Below are positions 22,158 through 32,679 of a stretch of DNA of 64,000 nucleotides, one piece after another; the first letter of the stretch is position 1; each line of letters opens with the position of its first letter. Under the pieces are notes generated by a model. It saw only the letters and a list, made by a program, of their open reading frames with translations, did no database searches and had not been told where the DNA came from. Origin of the DNA: Parietaria judaica (Eukaryota > Streptophyta > Magnoliopsida > Rosales > Urticaceae). The DNA lies in the NCBI GenBank assembly GCA_954871525.1, contig OX940864.1, positions 19,772,001-19,836,000 on the forward strand, written 5' to 3'. The translations under genes were made by a program, and so were the position numbers.

Positions 22158-24190
22158 GTCATGATAACTCAAAATAAAAATGATAATAACACATCTCAAT
22201 TCTCAAGTGTATTCGGTTATAATACAGAAGGTTTTACTTCATAATACAGCAACAATTATAGTGAATCTGCTCCAGTGTACAACTCAAATTTTAATATAAA
22301 ATTGTTCTATATTTACACATTTCTCTTTAGTTTCTAAATTTGTAACAATGCATGCTTAACTTTAACTTATTTTATATATTTTCATCATTGATTTTATATT
22401 TGATAAAATAATTATAATGTACGTGTAGTTGTGTACTTCCAATTTCTAATGTATATAATTTTAATTGTATTTTTAATAATAATTTAATTGATATGATTTA
22501 TTTATATAAAAAATATAATAAAATTATAAAATAGGATTAAAATGTAAACTAAGAAAAAATATAGAGTTAAATAAAAAAGTAATACTATACATTACTCTAT
22601 TATTATTTTTTACTTCATTAAGTAATAGAGTAACCGTTGAAAATGCTCGGAAGGACCAAATTCACATAAAAAAAAAATTCATAATATAAGGTCCATATGT
22701 TTTTATCAAAAAATATTAAAGATATATCTGAACAAGTATAATTTATTGGGAAATTGAATGTCAACCAATTGATGTTTTGGATATTAAAAATTCCGTTCAT
22801 ACGAGTCGTAAGGTGTGTTTAGCTTTATTGTCGTTCGGGCAGTACATACTATGTGTATTTTCCATAGCAAAGTCACTCTTCAATCGATTGTTTATTTATA
22901 AATTTTCATCGCACAACCAAGTAGGTGACAATATCTTCTTCGTAGATATTTGTTACGGTAAAAGTTGACACAAAATCTAATCTAGTGAGAAAAGGTTTAA
23001 AGTTGTATCGGCTAAAGTGACATTATTTTAGCAAAAGTCTAATCTAACTAATATTTTTCACTGCCTTTGACAAGATGAAGGGGTAAAACAGTCCACTCGT
23101 TGTAGATAAATGTGGCTTATTAGCCCTGATTTTGGCGGGGCCCTAGACGGAAAAAAAATATGGGGCCCCTAAAATATATTAAAGAAGCACGTTGTTAATT
23201 ATTAACACTAATCCGCAAACTATTTTGAAATGCAAATTTTTTATTTTATCATTATTTAAGTAGAAAACATGTCGAGAATCCACGTGTGAATTCCACAATA
23301 TATATCTCTTGAAGCGATGTAGATGCTTCTTTTTGTTTGTTCTTTCTTACTTGTCAAAATCCACGTGTGAAACAAAGCTTTGAAATTATGAATAAAATTA
23401 ACTATACGAAATACGTATAGATGCAAACCATGCAATCCATGCAGTAAATCTTATAATTTTATTATGTTGGGTATATACTATGGAATAAGAGAAAATTACG
23501 AATTCTATGTTCACATACATACCGACAAAATCTACACTAAACTTTATACAAATGTCTTAAACATTAGACATAATCTTCATTTGCATGCTAGATTTTTTTT
23601 TCTTCAAAATAAGAATTTGAAAGATACATACTAACACTTTACCATGTTAGAGACTCTTAAGATGTTAGATCAGTGTAGATGAATATGAAGATGTTTGATC
23701 TTAATCTTAATATGATCACAAGACAAAAGCAACAATTTGATGTTTTAAGAATTCGGAGCTTTTGCACTCAATTTTGATTTGCCCAATCTGATGGGTTTCA
23801 TTGATAGCCATTATAACTTTTCTCAGTGTCCCATAGTACATCAATGGAGTCAGAGCAACAACTTGTCAACGAAGACACAGAGAGAGAACCTGAGATTGAG
23901 ATGGCGTCGCTGCAGATTCTGACCCTAGTTGATGAAGGTGAAGATGTGTAAGGAGTAAGACATTAGAAGAAGAAAGAAGGCGAAGAGGGAAAAAAAATTA
24001 ATGAATAAGTGAAAAACACAAATTTGACCGAATAAGTTCCATTAAGTTGTTTAAAAAAATAAAACAAATATACTAATTAGTCTTAAATCTGTCCCAATCA
24101 AATTAAAACTCTCGTTAAAAGAAAACAAACAGAGTCTAAAATCTAACCGTATTCAGATGTGCATTTAGATTTAACCGTCTTATTATTAAA
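22158..24190. other. Intergenic region with transposon fragments
   Basis: AT-rich DNA with no recognisable gene. A GGGGCCC-containing patch at 23130-23180 may be an old transposon end. An isolated 35-codon frame at 23844-23951 begins MESEQQLVNEDTE and is acidic; it has no neighbouring exon that I can find and I do not call it a gene. From about 24115 to 24180 the sequence (ACAAACAGAGTCTAAAATCT, then ATTCAGATGTGCATTTAGA) matches the right end of the PIF/Harbinger element at 16143-17244, so a fragment of that family lies here. Confidence 0.4.
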
Positions 24191-24194
24191 AAAA

Positions 24195-24566
24195 GAGATA
24201 ATTGCGGCATAAATCCCTAACCTTTAGTCAACTGGGGCGGCATAGCCCCAACCCCATTTAATAAATAATCAGCCAAACTGCCATATCCTTGCTCGTTTCG
24301 TAGTACTTACTGCGCTAAGCCCAATAAACACACCCAGAACATCAGTCCAAAAAAAAAGCCCATCTTTCAACTTTCAATTTAATTATTAAAATCAATCTCT
24401 CTGTCACGACGAGTGACTAGAAACGCTCCCTCACGTGGAATTTCCTGGCCACTGACACAAAATAAAACACGTGATATAATATAGATAATTATATATAGGG
24501 ATAATTGCGGCATAAATCCCTAACCTTTAGTCAACTGGGGCGGCATAGCCCCAACCCCATTTAATA
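24195..24566. repeat. Direct repeat of a ~67-bp transposon end
   Basis: The stretch starting GATAATTGCGGCATAAATCC at about 24197 recurs at 24500 with no visible difference for about 66 bp (through CCCCATTTAATA). Both copies face the same way. The second looks like the left end of the element at 24498-25492; the first is an orphan end with no partner, so a nested or partial duplication is likely. Confidence 0.75.
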
Positions 24567-25492
24567 GCGGCGGAAGTACTAAAAGTTGAACTCCGTTAAT
24601 ATTTAACTACCATCCGTTAGTCGATGGTGACGTGGCGACCGACCCTCACCCACGTGACTGCCACGTTAGACGCGCGTCATAATGATAATTGAAAAATAAT
24701 TGGCGCCGATGGGATTCGAACTCATGCCATGAACCTTTCACCAACACACCCTTGCCACTAGACCAACACCATATTCTGTTAGACTATAGTGAAAATAAGA
24801 ATTTAAATATAACGAAATGTCTTAATAACTAATAATTTTTGCGATCACTTTGCTTGACTTTTTTTACTCGGGTTCGGGTTAACTTTTTTAGACTTGGCTC
24901 GAGTTGACTTTTCGCCACGGTTTTGGGTTGACTTTATCGGATCGGCTATGAGTTTTTTTTTTTCCAATCTCGGGTTGACTTTATGTGTCGGTCACATCGT
25001 ATATTTCATATTTTTGGCATAACTCACTCATTTTTTGTCCAAAAATTATAAATAAACTACCGTTGGAAAGATTAAAGATTTATATACAACTTTGTATTTT
25101 TACATTTTATCATAAAAAGTCATTAAGTATATTAAAATTTGCTCAAAATAAATATTTTGCATTACACTAATGTCTAGTTTTACGTTGTAATTGAAATTTC
25201 ATTTTTTTAAGTCTTTTTTTTTACAAAACCTAAAACACCAAAGTTGTAGATCTATATCTTATCTTTCCAACCGTAGCTCGTGTATAAAATTTGGACAAAA
25301 AATGAGTGAGCTATGTCAAAAATACGAAAAAGTGTACATATAGAGAATGAATCACTCGCTGACGGTCAAGTGACGAAAAACCCGAAAAAATCTAACGTAA
25401 TCAAAATTTGGGTACATCAGCCGTCGAAAATAAACATTAGGTACATAATCTGCAGCCGATCAAACATTAGGTACATTAACCGCAGTTTACCC
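24498..25492. mobile_element. Mutator-like element with unlike (chimeric) ends
   Basis: It starts GGGATAATTGCGGCA and ends CCGCAGTTTACCC. The right half (about 24985-25492) is homologous to one arm of the foldback at 8268-9237, while the left end belongs to a different but related family. Flanks TTATATATA and TATATATAA overlap in TATATATA but are low complexity. A tRNA-like segment lies inside. The whole may be one chimeric element or two adjacent fragments. Confidence 0.5.
24702..24770 (-). pseudogene. tRNA-like sequence (degenerate) inside a transposon
   Basis: On the minus strand the segment starts GGTGTTGGTCTAGTGGCAAG, containing an A-box-like TGGTCTAGTGG, and ends with GAGTTCGAATCCCATCGGCG, containing a B-box-like GTTCGAATCCC. 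The outer seven bases can pair (with G-U pairs) and the T-stem pairs at four of five positions. The anticodon arm is not clean, so this is a tRNA relic or a SINE head rather than a working tRNA. Confidence 0.5.
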
Positions 25493-25724
25493 TATATATA
25501 ATTATTCTTTTATAATGAGACTATGAGAGGAGCTAAATGAAAAAATAAAAAAAATCTTATAATGATATCAGCTACGTCCCAGCAAACACATATATTTCTG
25601 CATACAAACAAGAAAAACCACAATATTCACTTCCTGAGTTTTGCTCGGACAGACATACCAGAGAAAGGCCTCGAGTATAACTCGGAAAAAGAACAATTTT
25701 CTCGAATTCGCTAAGTACCACGGC

Positions 25725-26456
25725 TGTTAAGGTAAGATTTTGCCAAATCATCCCTCAACACTTCTGATGTCATTTTATGCCAAGATGACCGAAAATAGAG
25801 ACAAGGATATTTGAAAATTCAAGGCCCATCAAAAGGAAGAGCAGTTTAAGGCCCAATAGCGATAAGGCCCAAAAGACCAAGACCTGCCAGCGTTAAGACA
25901 CCTCATTGCGTCATATCAACGAGGCTTATCGGGAAGCAGGACTTCATCGCCCAAGTGAGCGCATCGGACGAAGGCTTATCGAATGAGAGTCTCATCGGGA
26001 AAACCCAATCGAAGCAAAAGAGGAGGGAAATCAAGATCGCGAAAAAGAAGGAAATTCATTCATTCAGTTGAGGATTTCGTGGGAAATCCAACGAAATTCA
26101 TGGAAGGATAACAACAATCAGAGCTAAAGAAAGGGAAACCCTAGCACAATTTGTGGGATTAATCTAGAAACTCTAAGCCTATAAATACGCATGTAAATTC
26201 GTTGTTCAACGAGGGGATAAATTTTCGAGCCGTGAGTTTTGAGAGAGAAAAAGTCTTGTGTACTCGAGTTTGCTTATTCATAGCATTCTCGATCTCCCAA
26301 GAGCTAGAGCGTGTAATCTCCGATTGTCCAAGCTATAAAACGGAAGAAATCGAGTCCTCTCGGATTCATAACAAATCAAGAGTAATTGAGTTCATATTTA
26401 TTTGTGTTCTTTCAGTTATTCTTGTGACTTTAGGGCGTCCAAAAACGCCCTCTACA
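25725..26456 (+). repeat. 5' LTR of the gypsy element
   Basis: Begins TGTTAAGG and ends CTCTACA. A TATA-like CCTATAAATACGC lies near 26178. The last 30 bp hold the inverted repeat GGGCGTCCAAAAACGCCC, which could form a terminal hairpin in the transcript. Confidence 0.95.
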
Positions 26457-26476
26457 GTTTGGCGCCCACCGAGGGG
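26457..26476 (+). other. Primer-binding site of the gypsy element
   Basis: GTTTGGCGCCCACCGAGGGG follows the 5' LTR directly. GGCGCC-type sites complementary to a tRNA 3' end are common in Tat/Athila gypsy elements; I did not identify the tRNA. Confidence 0.7.
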
Positions 26477-26526
26477 TGGGTGTTTCTTTCTATCGCACAG
26501 CCAGGAAGTCGGAGAGAAGGAGAAGA

Positions 26527-28220
26527 ATGTCGGGCGAAGAGGATAACCCTACCCAGGATCAGGCCGTGCAGAGGATGCAACAACAGCTGGCCGACGTCAT
26601 GGCGAAAATGGCAGAAGCAACGAACAAAGCTGAAGAGTCCGCCAGGAAGGCGGAGGAGTCCGCCCGAAGATCGGAAGAGCAGGCCGTGGAAAACAGACGC
26701 CTTGCGAGCCTCTTGGAGCGCGCGGAAAGACGGCACCCGGCAGATCAATCAGCTGGATCGTCTGCGCAAGGAGTTGGAGGAAATGCCAGCGGAGGCGTGC
26801 TATCGACGGACACGCTGGTAGACCTGACAACCCCGTCGATCATCAGGAACCTTTTCCACACCGGCATAACCCCGCCTCCGGCCGTGACGAGACAACCGGA
26901 GAGCACGCCAGGATCCACGCCGGATGACTCGACAGTGGACGTAGCGACAAAGGTGGCCGAAGAGGTCAAAAAGGCGATGGCGGTGATATCTTCGAAGATG
27001 GAAGCTAAGCTCGGACAAGTTGCGTCTCAGGTGCATCAGGCGATAAGCGCGGCGCCCGAGATTGACAGAATGGTGAGGGAGGCCAGGATCACCCCGTTCA
27101 CAGCAAGGATTCGAGGAATAGAGTTGGGAGACCTGCCAAAGGTCAAGCTCACGCCATACAAAGGGGAGAGGGACCCCCATACACACGTGAAAGCGTTTTG
27201 GATAGCAACAGATCACATCGGAGGTGAAGAAAACCGGAAAGAGGCCATCCTTTGCCGACTCTTTATCGCAAGCCTGCAAGATCGAGCCAGTGATTGGTTC
27301 GCGAAGTTGGCACCAGGCTCCATTAACGATTCCGATGAGTTGGTCGCCATTTTCTTAAAACACTTCTCCATCTACGTGCAGACGGAATTGACAGTGTCGA
27401 ATCTTTTCGACGTTAAGCAAGGGAAGAGCGAGCCTCTCCGGCAGTACGTGGAAAGATTCAAAAGGGTCATGTTCTGAATCCCGAAGGTAGACGACGTCGT
27501 CTCGGTCCAGGCTCTAAAACACGGGCTATACTATCAAGCCCCGTTTAATGACGAGACGTGTGTATCATTACCGCATTCGATAGAGGATGCCCTCCATAAA
27601 GCGACAATTTTCATAGATATGGAGGAAAGCAAAGCGATCAGGAGAAGAATGGAAGAAGAAGCCGAGGGCAAAACAAAGCCCGAGAAGAAGGAGAGTAAGG
27701 ACGGGCGAGAAGGGTCGTCATTTAAAGCGAGGAGGGAAGGAGATCGAAGAGACCGACGGGACCGAGAAGGTCTAAATGAGCGAAGAGCTTCGGAAATCCC
27801 AAGGCATGAAGTCTACCAGGTAGACGAGTGCTTATCACGGATGAAGATCGAGGGGCTCACCATCGGAGGATGCCCACGCAAGGTGTCGGGTTTCAACGGA
27901 GATGTAGCCCTCTCGATGGGAACGGTCAATCTTACCGTCTACGCCGGAACCGTCCGCCGAATGACGGAGTTCATGGTACTGGATGTACGATCGCATTTTA
28001 ACGTGATCCTAGGGAGACCTTGGATTCACTCGATGAAGGAAGTCCCGTCCACATACCATAGATGCATCAAGTTCCAGGGGCCGAGAAGATGGGACCATTG
28101 ACGAGGTCCGAGGAAACAGCGAGGTCTATCGCATCTGCTACATGATGCACCATAGGGCGATGAACGTACAGAAGGGGATTGAGAAAGCCGAAGGCAGCGA
28201 CAGCAAGCCGGCCGATCAAT
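26527..28220 (+). pseudogene. gag-protease part of the gypsy element, broken
   Basis: Starts MSGEEDNPTQDQ, followed by an Ala/Glu-rich coiled coil (about residues 15-70), then the retrotransposon gag domain (LPKVKLTPYKGERDPHTHVK to LRQYVERFKRVMF). A TGA at 27475-27477 interrupts the frame, which continues at IPKVDDVVSVQ. A Lys/Glu/Arg-rich segment precedes the protease-like region (FNGDVALSMGTVNLTVY, FNVILGRPWIHS). The frame shifts near 28080-28095, after which GNSEVYRICYMMHHRAM follows in another frame to a TAG near 28218. No clear CCHC zinc knuckle was seen. In an intact element Gag packages RNA and the protease cuts the polyprotein. Confidence 0.88.
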
Positions 28221-28225
28221 AGCAA

Positions 28226-31200
28226 TTAGCTGCGGCGGCTCCACCCCTGCCGGCGGCAACAAGGAAGAAACGGCGCAAGAAGAAGGGAAAGGGCGGAATC
28301 CCCGGGTTTCCCAAGATCCTCAGAATCGAAGACATAGAGGATCAGGCCGCCGAAGAGAGGATGGGAGGGCCGCAGCTCGAAGAGGTAGGTCAAATCTGCA
28401 TCGATGATTCGGATCCAACTTGTACTGTCGGTATAGGCGCCAGACTCGAACCAGAGACCAGGGCTCAGCTGATCGAGTTCTTGAAGAAGAATCGGGGAAG
28501 TTTTGCTTGGTCCCACGAGGATATGTCGGGGATTGATCCAACGGTGGCCACCCACCGGCTCAATACAGACCCCGGGCACAAGCCGGTCATACAGAAGAGG
28601 AGGAAGATGGCTTCCGACCGAAATAAGATCATCAACGACGAGGTGGACAAGTTGCTCGCGATGGGAACTATTCGGGAGGTGAAATACCCCCAATGGCTAG
28701 CCAACACCGTTGTCGTAAAAAAGAAGAACGGCAAGTGGAGGGTGTGCGTCGACTTCACTGACCTCAATAAAGCATGCCCAAAAGACAGTTTTCCGATGCC
28801 ACACATTGACCGCCTCGTCGAGGCCACTTACGGGTACGAGCTCTTGAGTTTCATGGACGCCTATTCGGGCTACCACCAGATCAGGATGCATCCGGACGAC
28901 GAGGAGAAGACAGCCTTCATCAGCGAAAGAGGGACCTATTGCTACAAGGTTATGCCTTTCGGTTTGAAAAACGCCGGAGCAACGTACCAAAGGTTGATGA
29001 CAAAGATGTTCCACGAACAGATCGGGAAGAGCATGGAAGTATACATTGACGACATGGTGGTCAAATCCCTAAATGCGGCGATGCATATAGAGCAATTGGA
29101 GGAGTGTTTCAATGTCCTCAACAAGCACTAGATGAAATTAAACCCCACCAAGTGCATTTTTGGAGTCTCCTCCGGAAAATTCCTAGGTCAAATGGTCACT
29201 CGGCGGGGAATCGAAGCCAACCCCGAACAGGTCGAAGCCATTCAAAGCATGCCGTCGCCCCGAAATCGACGAGAGATCCTAAAGCTGACGGGGAGGATCA
29301 GCGCGTTAAGACATTTCATCTCGCGGCAGGCGGATCGGACTCTTCTGTTCTATGAACTCTTGAGAAAGAACAAGAAATTCGAATGGACCGACAAGTGCGA
29401 AGAAGCTTTTCAAGCACTAAAGGTTTATCTCTCATCGCCTCCCGTCATGACAAAGCCAGAGCCCGAAGAGCCGCTATACTTGTACATCGCTGTGTCAGAC
29501 CAAGCGGTAAGTCAGGTGCTCGTTCGGGAGGAGAATGGAGAACAGAAGCCGGTCACTTACATCAGCAGGAAGCTCCTTGATGCTGAAACAAGATACCCTA
29601 CAATCGAGAAGCTGGCGCTGGCAGCGTACGACGCATCGGAGAGGCTGCGTTTCCACTTCCAGGCTCATACTATCATTGTTATGACGGATAGGCCGATACG
29701 CTCCATCATTCAGAGCCCTAATCAATCTGGCAGGATCACGAAGTGGAACATAAAGCTGGGGGCGTATGACATCGAATACCAGCTACGGACAAGCCTGAAG
29801 TCACAAGTGCTCGCCGATTTCCTCATCGAATTACCAAAGGACCCCATAGAATTGAGCGACGAGGCCGGCATTTGGAGGCTTTTTGTCGACGGATCGTCAA
29901 CTTCGACGGGGTCAGGAATCGAAATTCGGCTTATTTCCCCGATTGGGGAAGTGGTGGAGAAAGCTTGCCGCCTTGCATACCGTTCCACCAACAACGAAGC
30001 GGAGTACGAGGCCCTCATCGTCGGAATGCAATCCGCTCTTGCCGTCGGGGGCAGAAACCTAAACGCTTTCTCGGATTCTCAGCTGGTCGTGAAACAGGTC
30101 AACGGAGAGTACGATAAGAACGACGAGAGGATGGAGGCTTACGCCGGGGTTGTCAAAACCCTCGAAAAGAAGTTCGACTTCTTTGCTCTGACACAGGTGT
30201 CCCGAGGAGATAACAACCACGCCGATGCATTGGCAGGTTTGGGATCAACTACCCAAGTAGGCGAGCTTCGATCAATCACAGTGGAGACGGTGCACAAACC
30301 CAGCATCAAGAGGGGAGAAGGCCCCGTCAAGAAAAAGATGAAAACGGGCGATGAAGGGATGACGGCCGAAGAGGAAAACACCCGTGACAACGATAAAGTT
30401 TTGGAAGCCGGTGAAGAAAACATCCAGGACATCGAAGAAGAAGAAGACGAAGATGAAGGTGAAGAACGAGGAGTGGTGAATGATACCAGAACGGAAGATT
30501 GGAGAACCCCCATCCGGACATACTTGCTCGAAGGAAAGCTACCCGTGGACCGGCAAGAGGCGAGGAAGATAAAAACAAAGAGCTCCCGGTATGCCATCCT
30601 GGATCAAAAGCTCTACCTAAAACGCCTCGTAGGTCCTTATCTACGTTGCCTCGGTGAAAAGGAAGCAAGGTACGTCATGCAAGAGATCCACATCGGAGAA
30701 TGCGGAAACCATTCTGGCGGACGCAACCTACTAAAGAAAGCCAAGCTGCAAGGATTCTTTTGGGAAACCATGCGCGTGGACTGCATCAACCACGCCAGGA
30801 GGTGCGAAAAATGCCAGCGACACGCCCCATCGATCAACTGTCCGGCAGAAGAACTATCGGTGGTGTCCGTACCATACCCCTTCATGAAGTGGTCTATGGA
30901 CATCGTCGGTCCTATGCCAATCGGAGCGAGGCAAAAGAGATTCATGCTGGTCGTCACGGATTTCTTCACAAAGTGGACAGAGGCCGAGTGCTACGCCAAC
31001 ATCAGGGATTCCGACGTCGAGAGTTACGTTTGGAAGAACATAATTACTCATTTCGGGCTCCCTAGGGAGATTATCGCGGACAACGGTTCTCAGTTCATCT
31101 CGAAAAGGTTCAGAGATTTCTGTGGACGTTGGAGGATAAAGCTGAACACTTCAGCACCAAGATATCCCCAGGGGAACGGGAACGCCGAAGCGGTCAACCG

Positions 31201-31737
31201 AACGATCACCGATAACATCAAGAAGCGACTTGACAAGAAGAAAGGTTTATGGGCGAATGAGCTCCCAATGGTGCTGTGGGCTTATCGGACAACACCTCAT
31301 TCGGCCACCGGTGAAACTCCTTTCGCTCTGGCATTCGGGGTTGAGGCGGTGATCCCGGCGGAGGTAGGAGTCCCCAGTTTTCGGCGATCGTGGGCCCCAA
31401 GCAACGAAGAAGCCAACAACCAGAACCTGCTTCATCAACTCGACCACATCGACGAAAGGCGAGAGCGGGCCAAAATTCACGTCGCCAATTATCAGAACAC
31501 CATCGCACGTTTTTACAACAAAACGTGCGCCCGAGGAGGTTCCGAATCGGCAAATTGGTCCTCCGAAAGGTTTTCCAGAACATGGCTGAGCTGAACGCAG
31601 GAAAGCTGGGACAAAGCTGGGAAGGTCCGTACATTGTTACCGACATCATCAAGCCTGGAGTGTACGAGCTCAAGAATACCGACGGGGTCAAAGTAGTAAG
31701 AAGGTGGAACGTAAAACATTTGAAGAAGTTTTATCAA
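28226..31737 (+). pseudogene. pol part of the gypsy element (RT, RNase H, integrase), broken
   Basis: Reverse transcriptase runs from about 28590 to 29130 with VCVDFTDLNKACPKDSFPMP, FGLKNAGATYQR and the YIDD box. A TAG at 29129-29131 interrupts the frame, which continues MKLNPTKCIFG. RNase H follows (LFVDGSSTSTGSG, NNEAEYEAL, FSDSQLVVKQV). An unusual acidic Glu/Asp-rich linker lies at about 30300-30480. Integrase has an HHCC finger (IHIGECGNHSGG … CEKCQRH) and the DDE core (SMDIVGPMPIGA, IADNGSQF, GNGNAEAVNR). Near 31522 a frameshift moves the C-terminal part (VLRKVFQNMAELNAGKLGQ to KHLKKFYQ) into another frame, ending at 31740. The catalytic residues are present, but stop and frameshift prevent one polyprotein. 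Confidence 0.92.
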
Positions 31738-31849
31738 TAAGCGTCATCGATGCTTCTGCTCTACTCATCCTTTTTCGGTATTATCTTTTTCGATTTTTTA
31801 CGTTTGCTTTTCTTTTAAGTTTTTTTAAAAAAAGTTATTTGAAAAGGGA

Positions 31850-31980
31850 ACCCCGGCCCTGTTTGTTCGGGATGATATGCTTGGCTTCGGCTTTATCAAT
31901 CCAACACGGAGTACTTTTCCCTCACAAGCTGCACCCATTGGGGGACTCGAAGGGTTTAACGAGGCTCGTCTTTTAAGACA
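31850..31980 (+). repeat. LINE-like segment inside the gypsy 3' region
   Basis: Reads STFPSQAAPIGGLEGFNEARL in one frame, against STLPSRAAPVYGTRTFNEARL at the end of the LINE open frame at 46570-46640. DNA similarity extends over roughly 70-120 bp. The source direction is unknown. Confidence 0.6.
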
Positions 31981-32035
31981 AGAAGATTCACGATCTACAA
32001 ACTTCAAATTCATTATCTACACTCAAAAAAAAAAT

Positions 32036-32398
32036 ATGGCGAAAAGGGCCACCAAAAGGTTACTATGGCGAAAATGCCAAGGCGAAAAAGCCCAAAAAAA
32101 ATGGCGAAAAGGGCCACCAAAGGGTTACTATGGCGAAAATGCCCCAAAAAAAAAAATATGGCGAAAAGGGCCACCAAAGGGTTACTATGGCGAAAATGCC
32201 CAAAAAAAATATGGCGAAAAGGGCCACCAAAGGGTTACTATGGCGAAAATGCCAAAAAAAAAAATATATGGCGAAAAGGGCCACCAAAGAGTTACTATGG
32301 CGAAATGCCAAGGCGAAAATGCCCAAAAAAAAAAAATGGCGAAAAGGGCCACCAAAGAGTTACTATGGCGAAAAGGCCAACGGCGAAAATGCCGATAG
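32036..32398 (+). repeat. Tandem minisatellite in the gypsy 3' region
   Basis: About six copies of a 53-66-bp unit containing ATGGCGAAAAGGGCCACCAA, GGGTTACTATGGCGAAAATG and an A-run of variable length. Such arrays in the pol-LTR spacer are typical of Tat-lineage elements. Open frames across it reflect the repeat, not a protein. Confidence 0.9.
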
Positions 32399-32679
32399 AA
32401 AAATATTGAGTAAATCTACATTCGCCGCCGCGATGAGCCCGGTATCACCGACAAGCTCATCGCCGCACCCAAAGTTCATCGCTTCAACGCATACGCCATC
32501 ACGCGAAACTTGGCCGCGTCGAGTTTCATCCTCGATGATAACCTCTTCGCAAAAAAAAAAAAAAAAAAGCCTTTTCAACAACAACGCATCACACTTAGAA
32601 ATTTGCAGCCTTTACTGATACATTTCTATCTTTACAAGTTGATACATTACATCTACAAAGTAGGTTACGAAGGGGAAAA

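Noticed and set aside
23844..23951. Short acidic frame MESEQQLVNEDTE… of 35 codons
   Set aside because: No adjacent exon, no family recognised; could be a relic exon but unsupported.
24702..24770. Functional tRNA gene
   Set aside because: A and B boxes are present but the anticodon arm does not form properly and the segment lies within a transposon.
30139..30668. Ser-rich antisense frames opposite the acidic pol insert
   Set aside because: Mirror images of the Glu/Asp-rich coding stretch; unrelated to the true antisense gene at 32680-36261.
32036..32398. CRISPR-like array
   Set aside because: Direct repeats without unique spacers, inside a plant retrotransposon; CRISPR does not apply.
32063..32618. 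Several Lys/Gly-rich open frames
   Set aside because: They are translations of the minisatellite in three frames, kept open by its composition.
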